The notes: generated by a model from the sequence alone, not told the origin. 64,000 nt of DNA from an uncultured Mollicutes bacterium (GCA_900539865.1 UQDS01000005.1:1-64000), one strand, 5' to 3'. Shown: positions 7,713 through 16,588, counted from the first letter of the stretch. Program-made: numbers and translations.

Positions 7713-10700
7713 ATGTCTGCATTTGAAAAACTTTCGTTGCTCTCTTACTTAAACGGTGAGGAAGAACTGTTGAAGATGGATCAAAACAAGGACGTTAGTG
7801 TCTCTTCAGTAGAGGCGCTTGCCCTTTTGGCTGGACTTTCTTTTCATGAAAGAAAAAGAAAGATGTTTTTTCTTTTTCCAAGCATTTATGAGGCTGAACG
7901 TTTTTTACAGTTTTTAGGGGACTATGTCGAAGAAGATGAAACTTATATGTTCCCCTATGACGAGATCTTCCGCACATCAGCAATTGGCGCTTCTCCGGAG
8001 ATGAACGAGGAAAGATTGCTGGCGCTATCTTCGGTGATTTCATCTAAACCATCTATTCTTGTCTCACACGCATCTGCTTCGATGTTAAATATCATCGATA
8101 AGAGAACGTATACCTCTCAGTTAATCACGTTGCGAAACGAAGATATGTTCTCTCTTTCTTCTTTGATTGAAAAAATAACGAATCTTGGATATCTTTCGGT
8201 GGATCGTGTATCAGGGTCAGGACAATATTCCTTAAGGGGATGCATTTTAGATATTTATGATCCCAGTTATTCTGATCCGCTTCGTATTGAGTTTTTCGGA
8301 GATGAAATCGATGACATTAGAATGTTTAAAGTCAACGACGAAAGATCTTATAACCATTTGCGTGAAGCGGTGATTCATCCAGCTTCTTTGCGATTGCTTA
8401 CCAAAGCTCAAATCGAAGAAGGTGAAAATCGTATCGCTGAGGAATTAAAAGAGATGGAGGCGAATATCAGCCGTTTAAACTACGATGATTTAAGCGAGAG
8501 AACTGCTCGTTTGATACAGAAAGTAAGACGGGGATATCTAGATGAAATCGACGCTCGCTTTTATCCTCTTTTTAGCAAAGAACAAAACACGCTTCTCTCT
8601 TATTTAGAAGACTATGACTGTTATGTCTTTGAAGCAAAAGAAACGATTTCGCAAGCAAAGAATGCCTTGAAGAAAGAAAAGGAATATTTTTCTTCTTCTT
8701 ACAAAGAAGGGACTTCTTTATCTTCAGAGCGAGTCTTTGTGGAGTCGCCGTTAAACTTATCTACATTTTCTTTGGCAAAACGCGATGTGGATCAAGGGTT
8801 CTTTGTCCGCGACAATTCCTTGCACGCAATCTCTTATGCAGAGAGTCATCTCATGTTGAAAGAGTACTTAAAAGAGGGATATAAAGTTCGTATTATATTG
8901 CCAGAACCAAATTTATCAAACTATATCAATTTTTTAGAACAAAAAGAAATTGCTTATTCGAAATACCCAAAGCATTCTCAATTGATGCTACTAGAGGGAA
9001 GAATCACACACGGTTTTGAAGTAGTCAAAGAAAAGCACGTCTATCTCTCCGCAAAGGAAATTTATGGTGTCTCTGATCAAAAATCGCGTTTTCTTTCTCG
9101 TTATAAAGAAGCAAAAATCATTCGTAAATACGAAGATTTGCAAGAAGGAGATTACGTTGTTCATGAGATTCATGGCGTTGGAAAATATCTTGGTGTCAAG
9201 ACATTAGACGGCTTAGAGTATTTGCAAATTCAATATGTGGGCGATCAAGTTTTATATCTTCCTCTTTCTCAATATAAACTCATTCGCAAGTATGCATCCA
9301 GAGAAGGTTATGCGCCCAGTTTAGATAAGATGGGCGGATCTACTTGGTCAAGAAAGAAAAGTAGAATTCGCAGTAAAATCTCCTTCTTAGCGGATCAGCT
9401 TTTGATGCTTTATTCTGAGAGAAAGACGCGCCCTGGCTTTTCATTTATGAAAGAGCCGGAACTGGAAAAAGATTTTATGGATGCTTTTGCTTATCCTTAT
9501 ACGCAAGGACAATTGGATGCGATTAGAGATGTTATGACAGATATGGAGTCATCTTCTCCGATGGATCGTCTCATTGCCGGTGATGTTGGGTTTGGCAAAA
9601 CTGAAATCGGGTTTATCGCGGCTTATAAGGCAATTTTAAGTCACAAACAGGCTGTTTTGCTTTGCCCGACAACGATTTTATCCAATCAGCATTATAAAAG
9701 TGCGTTAGCCCGCTTTAAGGGGTTGGGTGTCAATATTGAGGTTTATAACCGCTTTGTCTCTAAGTCCAAACAAGAAGAGATTAAAGAGGGATTAAAAGAT
9801 GGCAGCGTCGATTTTGTCATTGGTACACACGCCTTGTTAAGCGACAGCATTGTCTTTCATGATTTGGGTCTTTTAATTGTCGATGAGGAACAGAAGTTCG
9901 GTGTGACACACAAAGAAAAAATCAAAGAAAAAACAAAGAACGTCGATTGTTTGACCTTGACGGCAACGCCGATTCCAAGGACGATGCAAATGTCTCTCCT
10001 TGGAGTGAGAAGCATGTCTTTGCTTTCACAAGCCCCCATCAATCGTATGCCGGTGAAAACATATGTTGCAAAACAAGATAAAGAATTGATTTATGAGGTC
10101 ATCGATAAAGAGTTAGAACGTCACGGACAGGTTTATTATCTTCACAATAAAATTTCTTCTATCTTTGCTGTGCGGGATCGTCTACAAAAGAAGTTTGCGG
10201 ATGCAAAAGTAGGTGTCGTTCACGCTAGAATGACTCAAGATGAAATTGAAGATGTGATGGATCAATTTTATGAAAATGAGATTCAGATTTTGGTCTGTAC
10301 CTCTATCATTGAGTCAGGTTTGGATATTCCTAATGTCAACACAATCATTGTAGAAGACGCAGATCACTTTGGCTTAGCACAGCTTTATCAGATCAAAGGC
10401 CGTGTCGGTAGAAGCAATCGTCTTGCTTATGCTTATTTCTTTTTCCGCGACTCTTCTCGCTTAACCGACGAGGCGAGAAAAAGATTGAAGGCCTTAGAAG
10501 ATTTTACCGAGCTTGGATCGGGATATAAGATTGCAATGCAAGATCTTAACATTCGTGGTGCGGGTGATATCTTAGGAAGCGAGCAAGCGGGTTTTGTCGA
10601 TAGTCTTGGCTATGACGCTTATTTGGAATTGCTGGAAGAGGTCATAAAGGAAAAAACGATTTCAACCAGTGCAGTACTGGATAAAAACAAACCTAACTTT

Positions 10701-11171
10701 GAACTTTCGTTCTCTTTGGATGCGCACATTCCGGAAGAATATGGTACGAAAGAACAGCGTATTACCATGTATCGCGAACTTTCCGATTGTAACAACGATA
10801 CCAGCATTCAAGAATTTAGCGAAAAGTTACGCGATGTTTATGGACCTTATCCTGAGGAAGTTGCCGCTTTATTATTAAAGAAGAAAATTGAAAACGAATT
10901 GAATAATGGAACGGTAGATCGCTTTGTGGAAGGCTTAGGTGTGTACACGATTACAATGAGTAAGAATTATTCCAATACACCCAATCTCTACAAAGCGTTA
11001 GAAACTCTACTAGAACCCTTGTTTGTCAAACTCCGTGTCCGGATTAGCAATCATTGTTTTGAATTTATTTTGACCAAAACAAAACAGTATCTCACCGACC
11101 TTCTCTTCTTGATGGAACAGTTGAAGAAGGCATATGCAGATACAGTTAATCACGCGGAAATTAAGCGTTGA
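7713..11171 (+). CDS. mfd: Transcription-repair coupling factor
   Basis: The 1152-residue length is normal for Mfd. The N-terminal UvrB-like region includes a YMFPYDEI stretch. The CarD-like RNA polymerase interaction domain is near residues 470-560 (EGDYVVHEIHGVGKYLG). The RecG-type motor has Walker A GDVGFGKTE (about 623), DEEQ Walker B (about 722), TATPIPRT and the QIKGRVGR motif VI. A C-terminal TRCF domain (about 1000-1100) follows. Mfd removes RNA polymerase stalled at lesions and recruits UvrA. Its start is one base past the pth stop. Its 3' end overlaps the convergent lipoprotein gene by 11 bases with no separate terminator between them. Confidence 0.97.
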   Translation: MSAFEKLSLLSYLNGEEELLKMDQNKDVSVSSVEALALLAGLSFHERKRKMFFLFPSIYEAERFLQFLGDYVEEDETYMFPYDEIFRTSAIGASPEMNEERLLALSSVISSKPSILVSHASASMLNIIDKRTYTSQLITLRNEDMFSLSSLIEKITNLGYLSVDRVSGSGQYSLRGCILDIYDPSYSDPLRIEFFGDEIDDIRMFKVNDERSYNHLREAVIHPASLRLLTKAQIEEGENRIAEELKEMEANISRLNYDDLSERTARLIQKVRRGYLDEIDARFYPLFSKEQNTLLSYLEDYDCYVFEAKETISQAKNALKKEKEYFSSSYKEGTSLSSERVFVESPLNLSTFSLAKRDVDQGFFVRDNSLHAISYAESHLMLKEYLKEGYKVRIILPEPNLSNYINFLEQKEIAYSKYPKHSQLMLLEGRITHGFEVVKEKHVYLSAKEIYGVSDQKSRFLSRYKEAKIIRKYEDLQEGDYVVHEIHGVGKYLGVKTLDGLEYLQIQYVGDQVLYLPLSQYKLIRKYASREGYAPSLDKMGGSTWSRKKSRIRSKISFLADQLLMLYSERKTRPGFSFMKEPELEKDFMDAFAYPYTQGQLDAIRDVMTDMESSSPMDRLIAGDVGFGKTEIGFIAAYKAILSHKQAVLLCPTTILSNQHYKSALARFKGLGVNIEVYNRFVSKSKQEEIKEGLKDGSVDFVIGTHALLSDSIVFHDLGLLIVDEEQKFGVTHKEKIKEKTKNVDCLTLTATPIPRTMQMSLLGVRSMSLLSQAPINRMPVKTYVAKQDKELIYEVIDKELERHGQVYYLHNKISSIFAVRDRLQKKFADAKVGVVHARMTQDEIEDVMDQFYENEIQILVCTSIIESGLDIPNVNTIIVEDADHFGLAQLYQIKGRVGRSNRLAYAYFFFRDSSRLTDEARKRLKALEDFTELGSGYKIAMQDLNIRGAGDILGSEQAGFVDSLGYDAYLELLEEVIKEKTISTSAVLDKNKPNFELSFSLDAHIPEEYGTKEQRITMYRELSDCNNDTSIQEFSEKLRDVYGPYPEEVAALLLKKKIENELNNGTVDRFVEGLGVYTITMSKNYSNTPNLYKALETLLEPLFVKLRVRISNHCFEFILTKTKQYLTDLLFLMEQLKKAYADTVNHAEIKR

Positions 11172-11739
11172 GACGATAGAGAATACGGATGTTATCATAG
11201 CTGAGTTTGTGTTTGTATTCTTCATCTAAGATGTAGTAGAAAGAGAACAGAGAGCGTTTCTTCTCTGTGGTATCTCTCTTCAATTCGATATTTAAATAAT
11301 GGATGTTTGGTTCAGAACTGTAATAATAGAAACTGGGAGTAACTAAGACAGTCTGATTGTCTTTTTCGGCTTGTACGTCATTTTTCTTAAAAGCGTTATA
11401 TCCTTCTGGAATTTCAGCGCAAGCATAGATGATTGCGTGATCGACAATCTTTGTTGCACAGTGAGTTCGTTCTTTTTGACTAGAGTTTCTACCATCTGTT
11501 TGATAAAAAGAATCAAGCTCATCGATGCTGTTTAAAAAGTAGAGATTGATCCAGTGCGGCGTTGTAATATCAGGGAGAGCATCTTGTTGAATTGTCTTTC
11601 CGGCTAAGGTGCCTGTGACATAAAAATCAGAGAGGAGCATACCACCTAAAAAGCATTGATACGTACCTTTGATATGACAAGAGGCAAGTGTCAAAGCGGT
11701 AGAAGAGATGACAAGCAGATGAAAAAAATTATGTTTCAT
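11161..11739 (-). CDS. Small putative lipoprotein
   Basis: The 192-residue product has a hydrophobic signal ending in the lipobox LASC (about residues 18-21). A compact soluble domain with no recognised motif follows. Two cysteines in the mature part (about residues 94 and 106) might pair. Its last 11 bases overlap the 3' end of convergent mfd, so the two transcripts must be partly antisense. Function unknown. Confidence 0.65.
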   Translation of the reverse strand: MKHNFFHLLVISSTALTLASCHIKGTYQCFLGGMLLSDFYVTGTLAGKTIQQDALPDITTPHWINLYFLNSIDELDSFYQTDGRNSSQKERTHCATKIVDHAIIYACAEIPEGYNAFKKNDVQAEKDNQTVLVTPSFYYYSSEPNIHYLNIELKRDTTEKKRSLFSFYYILDEEYKHKLSYDNIRILYRLNA

Positions 11740-11798
11740 ATGAATATATTATAAACAAAGATACTGCCGTGCGGATAGATTCTTTCTAAGGAGGATAT

Positions 11799-12218
11799 AT
11801 GAGCGAACGATATACGACTTGTGTTTTAGCAAATATTTGCATGATTGAAGACAACAAAGGAAACGTCCTTGTACAAGAGAGAAAGAAAAAAGATTGGCCA
11901 GGACTCACTTTTCCTGGCGGTCACGTGGAAGAAAACGAAACCTTAGAAGAAGCAGTGATTCGGGAAATAAAAGAAGAGACGGGACTCTTGTTGAAAAAAG
12001 TTGTTTTTTGTGGAATTATGGAATGGCCATGGGAAAACGGAGCAAGATATCTTGGGTTAGTATATAAGTCTCGCGATTTTGAAGGAGAGTTAAAGTCTTC
12101 AGAAGAAGGAAATGTGTTTTGGATGAAGAAGAGCGAAATCTTTCAACATCCAACGAGTTTGGATCTAGATAAAATCTTTGCAATCATGGAAGAAAGACCA
12201 TATGAAAAGACTGCTTAA
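11799..12218 (+). CDS. NUDIX hydrolase, MutT/8-oxo-dGTP type
   Basis: The 139-residue protein has a complete NUDIX box (G41, E47, then R55-E-I-K-E-E-T-G-L63) preceded by LTFPGGHVE, the arrangement of MutT/YtkD-like nucleotide sanitising enzymes. A WPWENGARYLGLVYKS strand follows. AAGGAGG stands 7 bases before the ATG. It is monocistronic with a terminator directly after the stop. Likely substrates are oxidised nucleoside triphosphates, but the exact one cannot be read from sequence. Confidence 0.85.
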   Translation: MSERYTTCVLANICMIEDNKGNVLVQERKKKDWPGLTFPGGHVEENETLEEAVIREIKEETGLLLKKVVFCGIMEWPWENGARYLGLVYKSRDFEGELKSSEEGNVFWMKKSEIFQHPTSLDLDKIFAIMEERPYEKTA

Positions 12219-12248
12219 ACGCCTCAGTAAGAGGCGTTTTTTGCAGTC
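12206..12248 (+). terminator. Terminator of the NUDIX gene, nested hairpin
   Basis: AAACGCCTC and GAGGCGTTT form the inner stem around AGTAA and are followed by a T run. An outer repeat, AAGACTGC (12208-12215) with GCAGTCTT (12243-12250), flanks it, so the stem could extend. The stop codon lies between the two left arms. Confidence 0.85.
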
Positions 12249-12254
12249 TTGTTT

Positions 12255-12902
12255 TTATTTTACAAAGCCTTCTAAGACAATATTGTAGACGTAACATGCA
12301 AAAGAGGATTCGTTTTTCAAAGAGAAGTAGCCATCGATATTGGCATCAAAAGTGTATTTTGTTCCATCGGGAGTTTCTACTCTTTCAAATTCTTGAGCTG
12401 CTCCTGTCGGATTTTCGCTATCGCCGACATATAAAGATAAAGTGCCGGTGTATTCTCCCTTGTTCATGAGTTCAACGTGAACACTTCCTTGGAAGGCAAA
12501 GCGAGAATAAAGATAGGAGACTTCTTTTTTCATCTGAATAGTGCCATCATAACTTCCGCTTCCTTGTTGTAAATAGTCTCCGTGGAAGTTAAGATCATCC
12601 ACTTGGAAATCAAAATCTACATTATACTGACTCTGAGCACTGGCAGGGATATGCTCTTTTGTCATCGTGTAGGTTTTGGTTTCAGGTGTCTCTGTAGTAG
12701 TTTCGCTCGGTTTCTCTTCGGTGCTTTCAGGTTCGGTGACAAGCGGGGTTTCTTCGCTCGGCTTAGTTTCTTCGCTCGGCTTAGTTGTTTCACTCGGTGT
12801 GAAAGATTCGCTTGGTTTTACAGGTTCGCTTTCAGAAGCAGGGGTTCCGCAACCGACTAAAAGAAGTAAAGGAAGAAGAAAAATCATTGATTTTGTTTTC
12901 AT
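12255..12902 (-). CDS. Putative lipoprotein with Ser/Thr/Glu-rich linker
   Basis: The 215-residue product has a signal peptide with lipobox LVGC (about residues 15-18). A low-complexity linker rich in PSE/TKPSEET blocks runs to about residue 75, followed by a C-terminal domain of about 135 residues with beta-strand character. GGAG lies 8 bases from the ATG. The linker has the style of the large lipoproteins at the left end of the window and of the one at 51.3 kb, suggesting a lineage-specific surface set. No catalytic motif is visible. Confidence 0.75.
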   Translation of the reverse strand: MKTKSMIFLLPLLLLVGCGTPASESEPVKPSESFTPSETTKPSEETKPSEETPLVTEPESTEEKPSETTTETPETKTYTMTKEHIPASAQSQYNVDFDFQVDDLNFHGDYLQQGSGSYDGTIQMKKEVSYLYSRFAFQGSVHVELMNKGEYTGTLSLYVGDSENPTGAAQEFERVETPDGTKYTFDANIDGYFSLKNESSFACYVYNIVLEGFVK

Positions 12903-12934
12903 AGTATTCTCCTTATTTATATCATCATATCAAA

Positions 12935-14161
12935 TTAATGGTGGATGCCGTGAAGATAATTTAATTGCAGGGGACTCTTTTTTTCTTTTATGTCTTTTAA
13001 AAAAGGAACCTCTTTGATTTTTCCGTCGATTAAAAAGACAGGATATAAGTGTTTCATATAGGAAGGAACATCTTGTCTTTGTAAAAATCTCGTCACTTCC
13101 TTCACCCCTAAATCAGTATCGATAATATCACCAGAGACATTATTTCTAATGGTGACGGGGAAGGATTTAAAGTTGAAGCGAGAGAGGTCTCTTAAGTCGA
13201 TAGAGAAGAATTTGTTGTGGTAGATTCCAGGCTTTTTATAGGTGTAAGAATAAGAGAGGGAGTCAAGGTGAAAAGAGGTAAAAAAGCGATCGTTTAAACG
13301 GTAGAGAACATATTTATCAGAGAGCTTTAACACCTGATTACCTTGTTTTTTTAAAAAGATAAACATATTTTTACCACAGCCTTCTCTACTTTGGTGTATT
13401 TTAAGAGAGTCTAAGAGGAAAAAACAATAACGCTTTTTTTCTTCTTCTGTAAAGCGGTTATAAGTAGAAAACTCCATTCCGTGGGGATAGGAAGCAAAAA
13501 ATTCATATAATTTTCCTAATTCTTTATTCTTTTGAGAAATCTCTTCGGCACAAGGGATAAGGTCATTTTCTTCTAAGGTGTTTCTGATGTTGTTTCTCGC
13601 CCTTAAAAGATCGTGATTGGTGATGTCATCATAATAGGGAAGCTTTAAGAGGTTAAGTTTTTCAATGATGCTTCTTTTGCTGATATCTAAAAGCGGGCGG
13701 AGAACAGTCATCCCTTTTAATGTTGTTTCTCTTTTTAAACCGTAAAAGAGTGGAAGATTGTTTCTTTTTTTCTGCAAGAGATAAGTTTCGACATGGTCAG
13801 TAAGCTGATGGCCGGTAAGAAGCGCGTGATAGTTTTCTTCTTTGATTATTTTTGCAAAGTATTGGTATCGATAGTTTCTTGCCCACTCTTCGAAATTGAT
13901 TTTCTTGTATTTCCAAAAAGTGACATCTTTTCGATAGAGTTTAAGCTGGTATTTATTTTGATAATAGGAGACAATTTCTTCTTCTTTATCCACAAAAGAA
14001 GAATCGTGATAATTGATATAGACTAACGCGACATGTTTCTTTAATTCATCGCGATAAAATTGTGCTAAACGAAAAAGAAGGTAGACCGAATCCGGTCCAC
14101 CGGAAAAGGCGACAAGATATTTTTTTTGTCTTTCTTCTTTTGTCAACAGCGTTTGACTCAT
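12935..14161 (-). CDS. tilS: tRNA(Ile)-lysidine synthetase
   Basis: The 408-residue protein has the PP-loop ATP-binding motif SGGPDS at about residues 20-25, YINYH, and the GHQLTDHVETYLL segment (about 116-128) typical of TilS. A C-terminal TilS domain with RFLQRQDVPSYMK follows. The enzyme attaches lysine to C34 of the minor tRNA-Ile so that it reads AUA. Its ATG overlaps the divIC stop by 4 bases, so it ends a rqcP-divIC-tilS array, the order seen around yabO-divIC-tilS in Bacillus. Confidence 0.93.
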   Translation of the reverse strand: MSQTLLTKEERQKKYLVAFSGGPDSVYLLFRLAQFYRDELKKHVALVYINYHDSSFVDKEEEIVSYYQNKYQLKLYRKDVTFWKYKKINFEEWARNYRYQYFAKIIKEENYHALLTGHQLTDHVETYLLQKKRNNLPLFYGLKRETTLKGMTVLRPLLDISKRSIIEKLNLLKLPYYDDITNHDLLRARNNIRNTLEENDLIPCAEEISQKNKELGKLYEFFASYPHGMEFSTYNRFTEEEKKRYCFFLLDSLKIHQSREGCGKNMFIFLKKQGNQVLKLSDKYVLYRLNDRFFTSFHLDSLSYSYTYKKPGIYHNKFFSIDLRDLSRFNFKSFPVTIRNNVSGDIIDTDLGVKEVTRFLQRQDVPSYMKHLYPVFLIDGKIKEVPFLKDIKEKKSPLQLNYLHGIHH

Positions 14162-14454
14162 GGCTGAAACTCAATGATGATGTCTTTGGAAGGGATGTAG
14201 ATATTTTGGTCATCGAAGTAGATTTGGGCGTAATCTTCGTCTTTGAAATTTTCGCTCTGCTTGGCGAGATCTTCATATTTTTGAATGATTTCATTCTCTT
14301 TCAATTTCAAAGCGGCATTTTTGCTGATTTGCATACCAGAAAAAGCAATCATTACAGCTAATATGACAACACAAAGCATGATGACAACAATGTAGACAAT
14401 GGACATCGTTTTGGAACTTTTCGGATTGTGTTCTGCTCTTTTTTCGTTACTCAT
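14158..14454 (-). CDS. divIC: Septum formation initiator, DivIC/FtsB family
   Basis: The small 98-residue protein has a short basic cytoplasmic N-terminus, one transmembrane helix (about residues 18-40), and a region that should form a coiled coil (LKLKENEIIQKYEDLAKQ, about 50-67). This is the FtsB/DivIC layout, which bridges divisome proteins at the septum. Its position between rqcP and tilS is the conserved Firmicutes context and supports the call, since primary sequence in this family is weakly conserved. Confidence 0.8.
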   Translation of the reverse strand: MSNEKRAEHNPKSSKTMSIVYIVVIMLCVVILAVMIAFSGMQISKNAALKLKENEIIQKYEDLAKQSENFKDEDYAQIYFDDQNIYIPSKDIIIEFQP

Positions 14455-14456
14455 AT

Positions 14457-14705
14457 TTAAGACTCCAATATTTCATACATGCGAGAGGCGTTGTCGATGG
14501 TGGAAACCATACGCACCTCTTTAATCTTCGCTTTGATACTTTTTCCCAAGGGGGAAAGGATTTCGATAATGTCATCTACCTTGACTTCGCTCGATGGTTT
14601 ACAAGGCTTTCCATTCAGGGTGACATATCCTTTGTCGATGAATTCTTTTGCGGCTTCTCTACGCTTGATGAGCCTGCTTACTTTTAAATATTTATCTAAT
14701 CTCAT
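14457..14705 (-). CDS. rqcP: S4-domain RNA-binding protein RqcP
   Basis: The 82-residue protein is essentially one S4 domain: MRLDKYLKVSRLIKRR starts the RNA-binding helices and YVTLNGKPCKPSSEVKVDD forms the beta turn. Size and context (next to divIC) match RqcP (formerly YabO), which binds the 50S subunit with RqcH and helps C-terminal alanine tailing during ribosome-associated quality control. Hsp15/HslR is the related family in Proteobacteria. Confidence 0.88.
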   Translation of the reverse strand: MRLDKYLKVSRLIKRREAAKEFIDKGYVTLNGKPCKPSSEVKVDDIIEILSPLGKSIKAKIKEVRMVSTIDNASRMYEILES

Positions 14706-14768
14706 AACAATTTTATCTTACCATATATAACAAGCAAAAAGGCTGAATTTATCAAAAAACAAAAGAAA

Positions 14769-14798
14769 AACTCCCGAGTCGGAATTCTCGGGAGTTTT
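14769..14798 (-). terminator. Terminator of rplM-rpsI
   Basis: An 8-bp perfect stem, CTCCCGAG with CTCGGGAG, is flanked by A and T runs so that the minus-strand transcript ends in a U tract. It lies about 40 bases past the rpsI stop and also upstream of rqcP. Confidence 0.9.
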
Positions 14799-14838
14799 TC
14801 TTGTTGTGAGTTGGAAGACTGCAGTACCAAACGGTAGA

Positions 14839-15243
14839 TTAACGTTTGGAGAACTGTTTGTCTTTTCTAGCCTTACGAAGACCGAATTTCTTACGTTCAA
14901 CGACTCTGGCATCAACGGTCAAGAGACCCTTAGCACGGAGTAAAGGCTTGTTGGCATCGTTGGCTTTGACTAAAGCTCTAGCGATACCTAATCTTAAGGC
15001 ACCGGTCTGACCGGAATAGCCACCACCGACGATGTTGGCTTTGATGTCGTACTTGCCTTCAGTGTTGGTAGCAACCAACGGCTGAGTCGCATCAAGGAGA
15101 AGAACCTTGTGCGGGAAGTACTCTTCCGCCTTTTTGCCATTGACGATAATTTCGCCCTTGCCAGGAGTAAGGAAGACTCTGGCGACAGAAGATTTTCTTC
15201 TGCCGACGGCGGAGTAGATAAGCTTTTCAGATTTTGTAGCCAT
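14839..15243 (-). CDS. rpsI: 30S ribosomal protein S9
   Basis: The 134-residue product has the S9 hallmarks YSAVGRRKSSVARV near the N-terminus, GGGYSGQTGALRLGIARAL in the middle, and the basic tail ending in KFGLRKARKDKQFSKR. The final KR is the C-terminus that contacts tRNA in the P site. It lies 3 bases after rplM, the universal L13-S9 pair. Confidence 0.98.
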   Translation of the reverse strand: MATKSEKLIYSAVGRRKSSVARVFLTPGKGEIIVNGKKAEEYFPHKVLLLDATQPLVATNTEGKYDIKANIVGGGYSGQTGALRLGIARALVKANDANKPLLRAKGLLTVDARVVERKKFGLRKARKDKQFSKR

Positions 15244-15246
15244 ATT

Positions 15247-15702
15247 TTACTTCTCCCTCTTAGCAGTAAGCTCGATTTCGATCGGCTTGTTCGCCTGTCT
15301 GTCATGCTCCGGACCGGCATAAACGAATAACTTCTTCAACATTTCTTTGCCAAGCGGGCCCTTAGGGAGCATGCCTTTGACGGCTCTACGGACCATTTCA
15401 GTCGGATAGGACTGCTTCATTTCCTTGGCACTTCTGGTTCTAAGACCACCATAAGAGTTGGACCTGTTATCGAAGTACATCTTCTTATTGAGTTTGTCTC
15501 CAGTCAACCAGACCTTACCGCAATTGACGACGATGACATAGTCACCATTGTCAAAGTTCGGAGTGTACTGAGGCTTGTTTTTGCCCATAAGTACAACAGC
15601 GATTTCGGAGGCTAATCGACCAAGAGGTTTGTCGGAAGCATCAACGACGTACCAATTCTTGGCGACGTCTGTCTTCTTAAAAATAGTAGTTTGACGTTGC
15701 AT
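15247..15702 (-). CDS. rplM: 50S ribosomal protein L13
   Basis: The 151-residue product matches L13: WYVVDASDKPLGRLASEIA near the N-terminus, GDYVIVVNCGKVWLTGDK, and RAVKGMLPKGPLGKEMLKKL. It is an early-assembly 23S rRNA-binding protein and the first gene of the rplM-rpsI operon. AAAGG lies 13 bases upstream of the ATG, close to a possible autoregulatory leader. Confidence 0.98.
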   Translation of the reverse strand: MQRQTTIFKKTDVAKNWYVVDASDKPLGRLASEIAVVLMGKNKPQYTPNFDNGDYVIVVNCGKVWLTGDKLNKKMYFDNRSNSYGGLRTRSAKEMKQSYPTEMVRRAVKGMLPKGPLGKEMLKKLFVYAGPEHDRQANKPIEIELTAKREK

Positions 15703-15711
15703 TTTCTATTT

Positions 15712-15780
15712 GTTACCTTTCTTGTTCTAAGCAAACTGTAACCTTACCGGGGTGTAGTTCACAATTAGCCATTGGTTATT
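15712..15780 (-). promoter_or_regulatory. Possible L13 autoregulatory leader
   Basis: The rplM 5' region (about 80 bases) can form a 5-bp stem between 15738-15742 and 15712-15716 that ends next to the AAAGG ribosome site. L13 leaders that control rplM-rpsI translation are known in Firmicutes. I cannot confirm a match to that family by eye. Confidence 0.3.
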
Positions 15781-15869
15781 TTATCATATCAAATAGTAAA
15801 ATCAATATAAAAAATGAATATAGTATATATATAAATATATAATTTACTATTTTTGTAACAAGTGCCAAT

Positions 15870-15894
15870 AAAAAAGTGGTCCGAGGGCCACTTT
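15870..15894 (-). terminator. Terminator of the TetR-family gene
   Basis: AAGTGG and CCACTT form a stem with a CCGAGG interior, followed on the minus strand by TTTTTTATT. It sits 10 bases past the stop of the regulator gene. Confidence 0.8.
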
Positions 15895-15903
15895 GTAATT
15901 TGG

Positions 15904-16494
15904 TTAGTCAAGAATTGTATTTTTGTAGAATTCTTGAATGAACATATGTGTGATGATGAGTGTGCGATCTAAGGAGATATCCATTTCTCCAGAGAATTTT
16001 TTCTTGTAGATGGCAGAGAGACAAGTGGAGATGATTTGGCTTCCTTGTAAGATCTTTTCTTTGTTGAAAGATTGAGACGAAAGAGTCGCTGTTTTAACAG
16101 CAGCATCATGATAAGGAGCAAATACTTTATTCATCAAATCATCAAAGATAGAGTGCGAAAAAGAAGAAGCTAATTTTGAGAACTTCTTCTCACTGTCTTT
16201 TAAAAATTGAGTGAGCGTATTGAAAAAGAGATAGCTCTGTGTGGAAAAATCGTCGCTGTAATCGAAAGAGATTTTTTGATAAAACGGCTCGAGGAGTTCT
16301 TTTTCAATATCGTCGATCACTTCATCGACACTGGAATAGTGGTTGTAGAATGTGCCGCGGTTGATTTTTGCTTTTTGAACAACGCTGGTGATTGTGAGAT
16401 CTTTGATATCGTTAACTTCTTTTGCCAAAGAAAGAACTGCTTGTTGAATTTTCTTACACGAGCGAATGGAATTGATATATGTTGTTTTTTTCAT
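15904..16494 (-). CDS. TetR-family transcriptional regulator
   Basis: The 196-residue protein has an N-terminal TetR helix-turn-helix (about residues 25-60) containing ITSVVQKAKINRGTFYNHY, where RGTFYNHY is the recognition-helix region. A mostly helical ligand-binding part follows. I chose the ATG at 16494 because GGAGG lies 7 bases upstream; an ATG 30 bases further up lacks a site. It is divergent from an FGGY kinase across a 457-base gap holding an ACAGAA-N7-TTCTGT repeat, a candidate operator. The inducer is unknown. Confidence 0.85.
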   Translation of the reverse strand: MKKTTYINSIRSCKKIQQAVLSLAKEVNDIKDLTITSVVQKAKINRGTFYNHYSSVDEVIDDIEKELLEPFYQKISFDYSDDFSTQSYLFFNTLTQFLKDSEKKFSKLASSFSHSIFDDLMNKVFAPYHDAAVKTATLSSQSFNKEKILQGSQIISTCLSAIYKKKFSGEMDISLDRTLIITHMFIQEFYKNTILD

Positions 16495-16569
16495 TGCACT
16501 TACCTCCATCATGAAAAAAAGCAAGAAGATTCCTCTTCAAATGATGAGAAGTGATAAAAAGAGAGTTAA

Positions 16570-16588
16570 ACAGAACAGACGTTTCTGT
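16570..16588. promoter_or_regulatory. Candidate TetR operator
   Basis: The inverted repeat ACAGAA-N7-TTCTGT (19 bp, perfect 6-bp arms) lies 76 bases upstream of the TetR-family start. Repeat length and location fit an autoregulatory operator. Confidence 0.4.
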
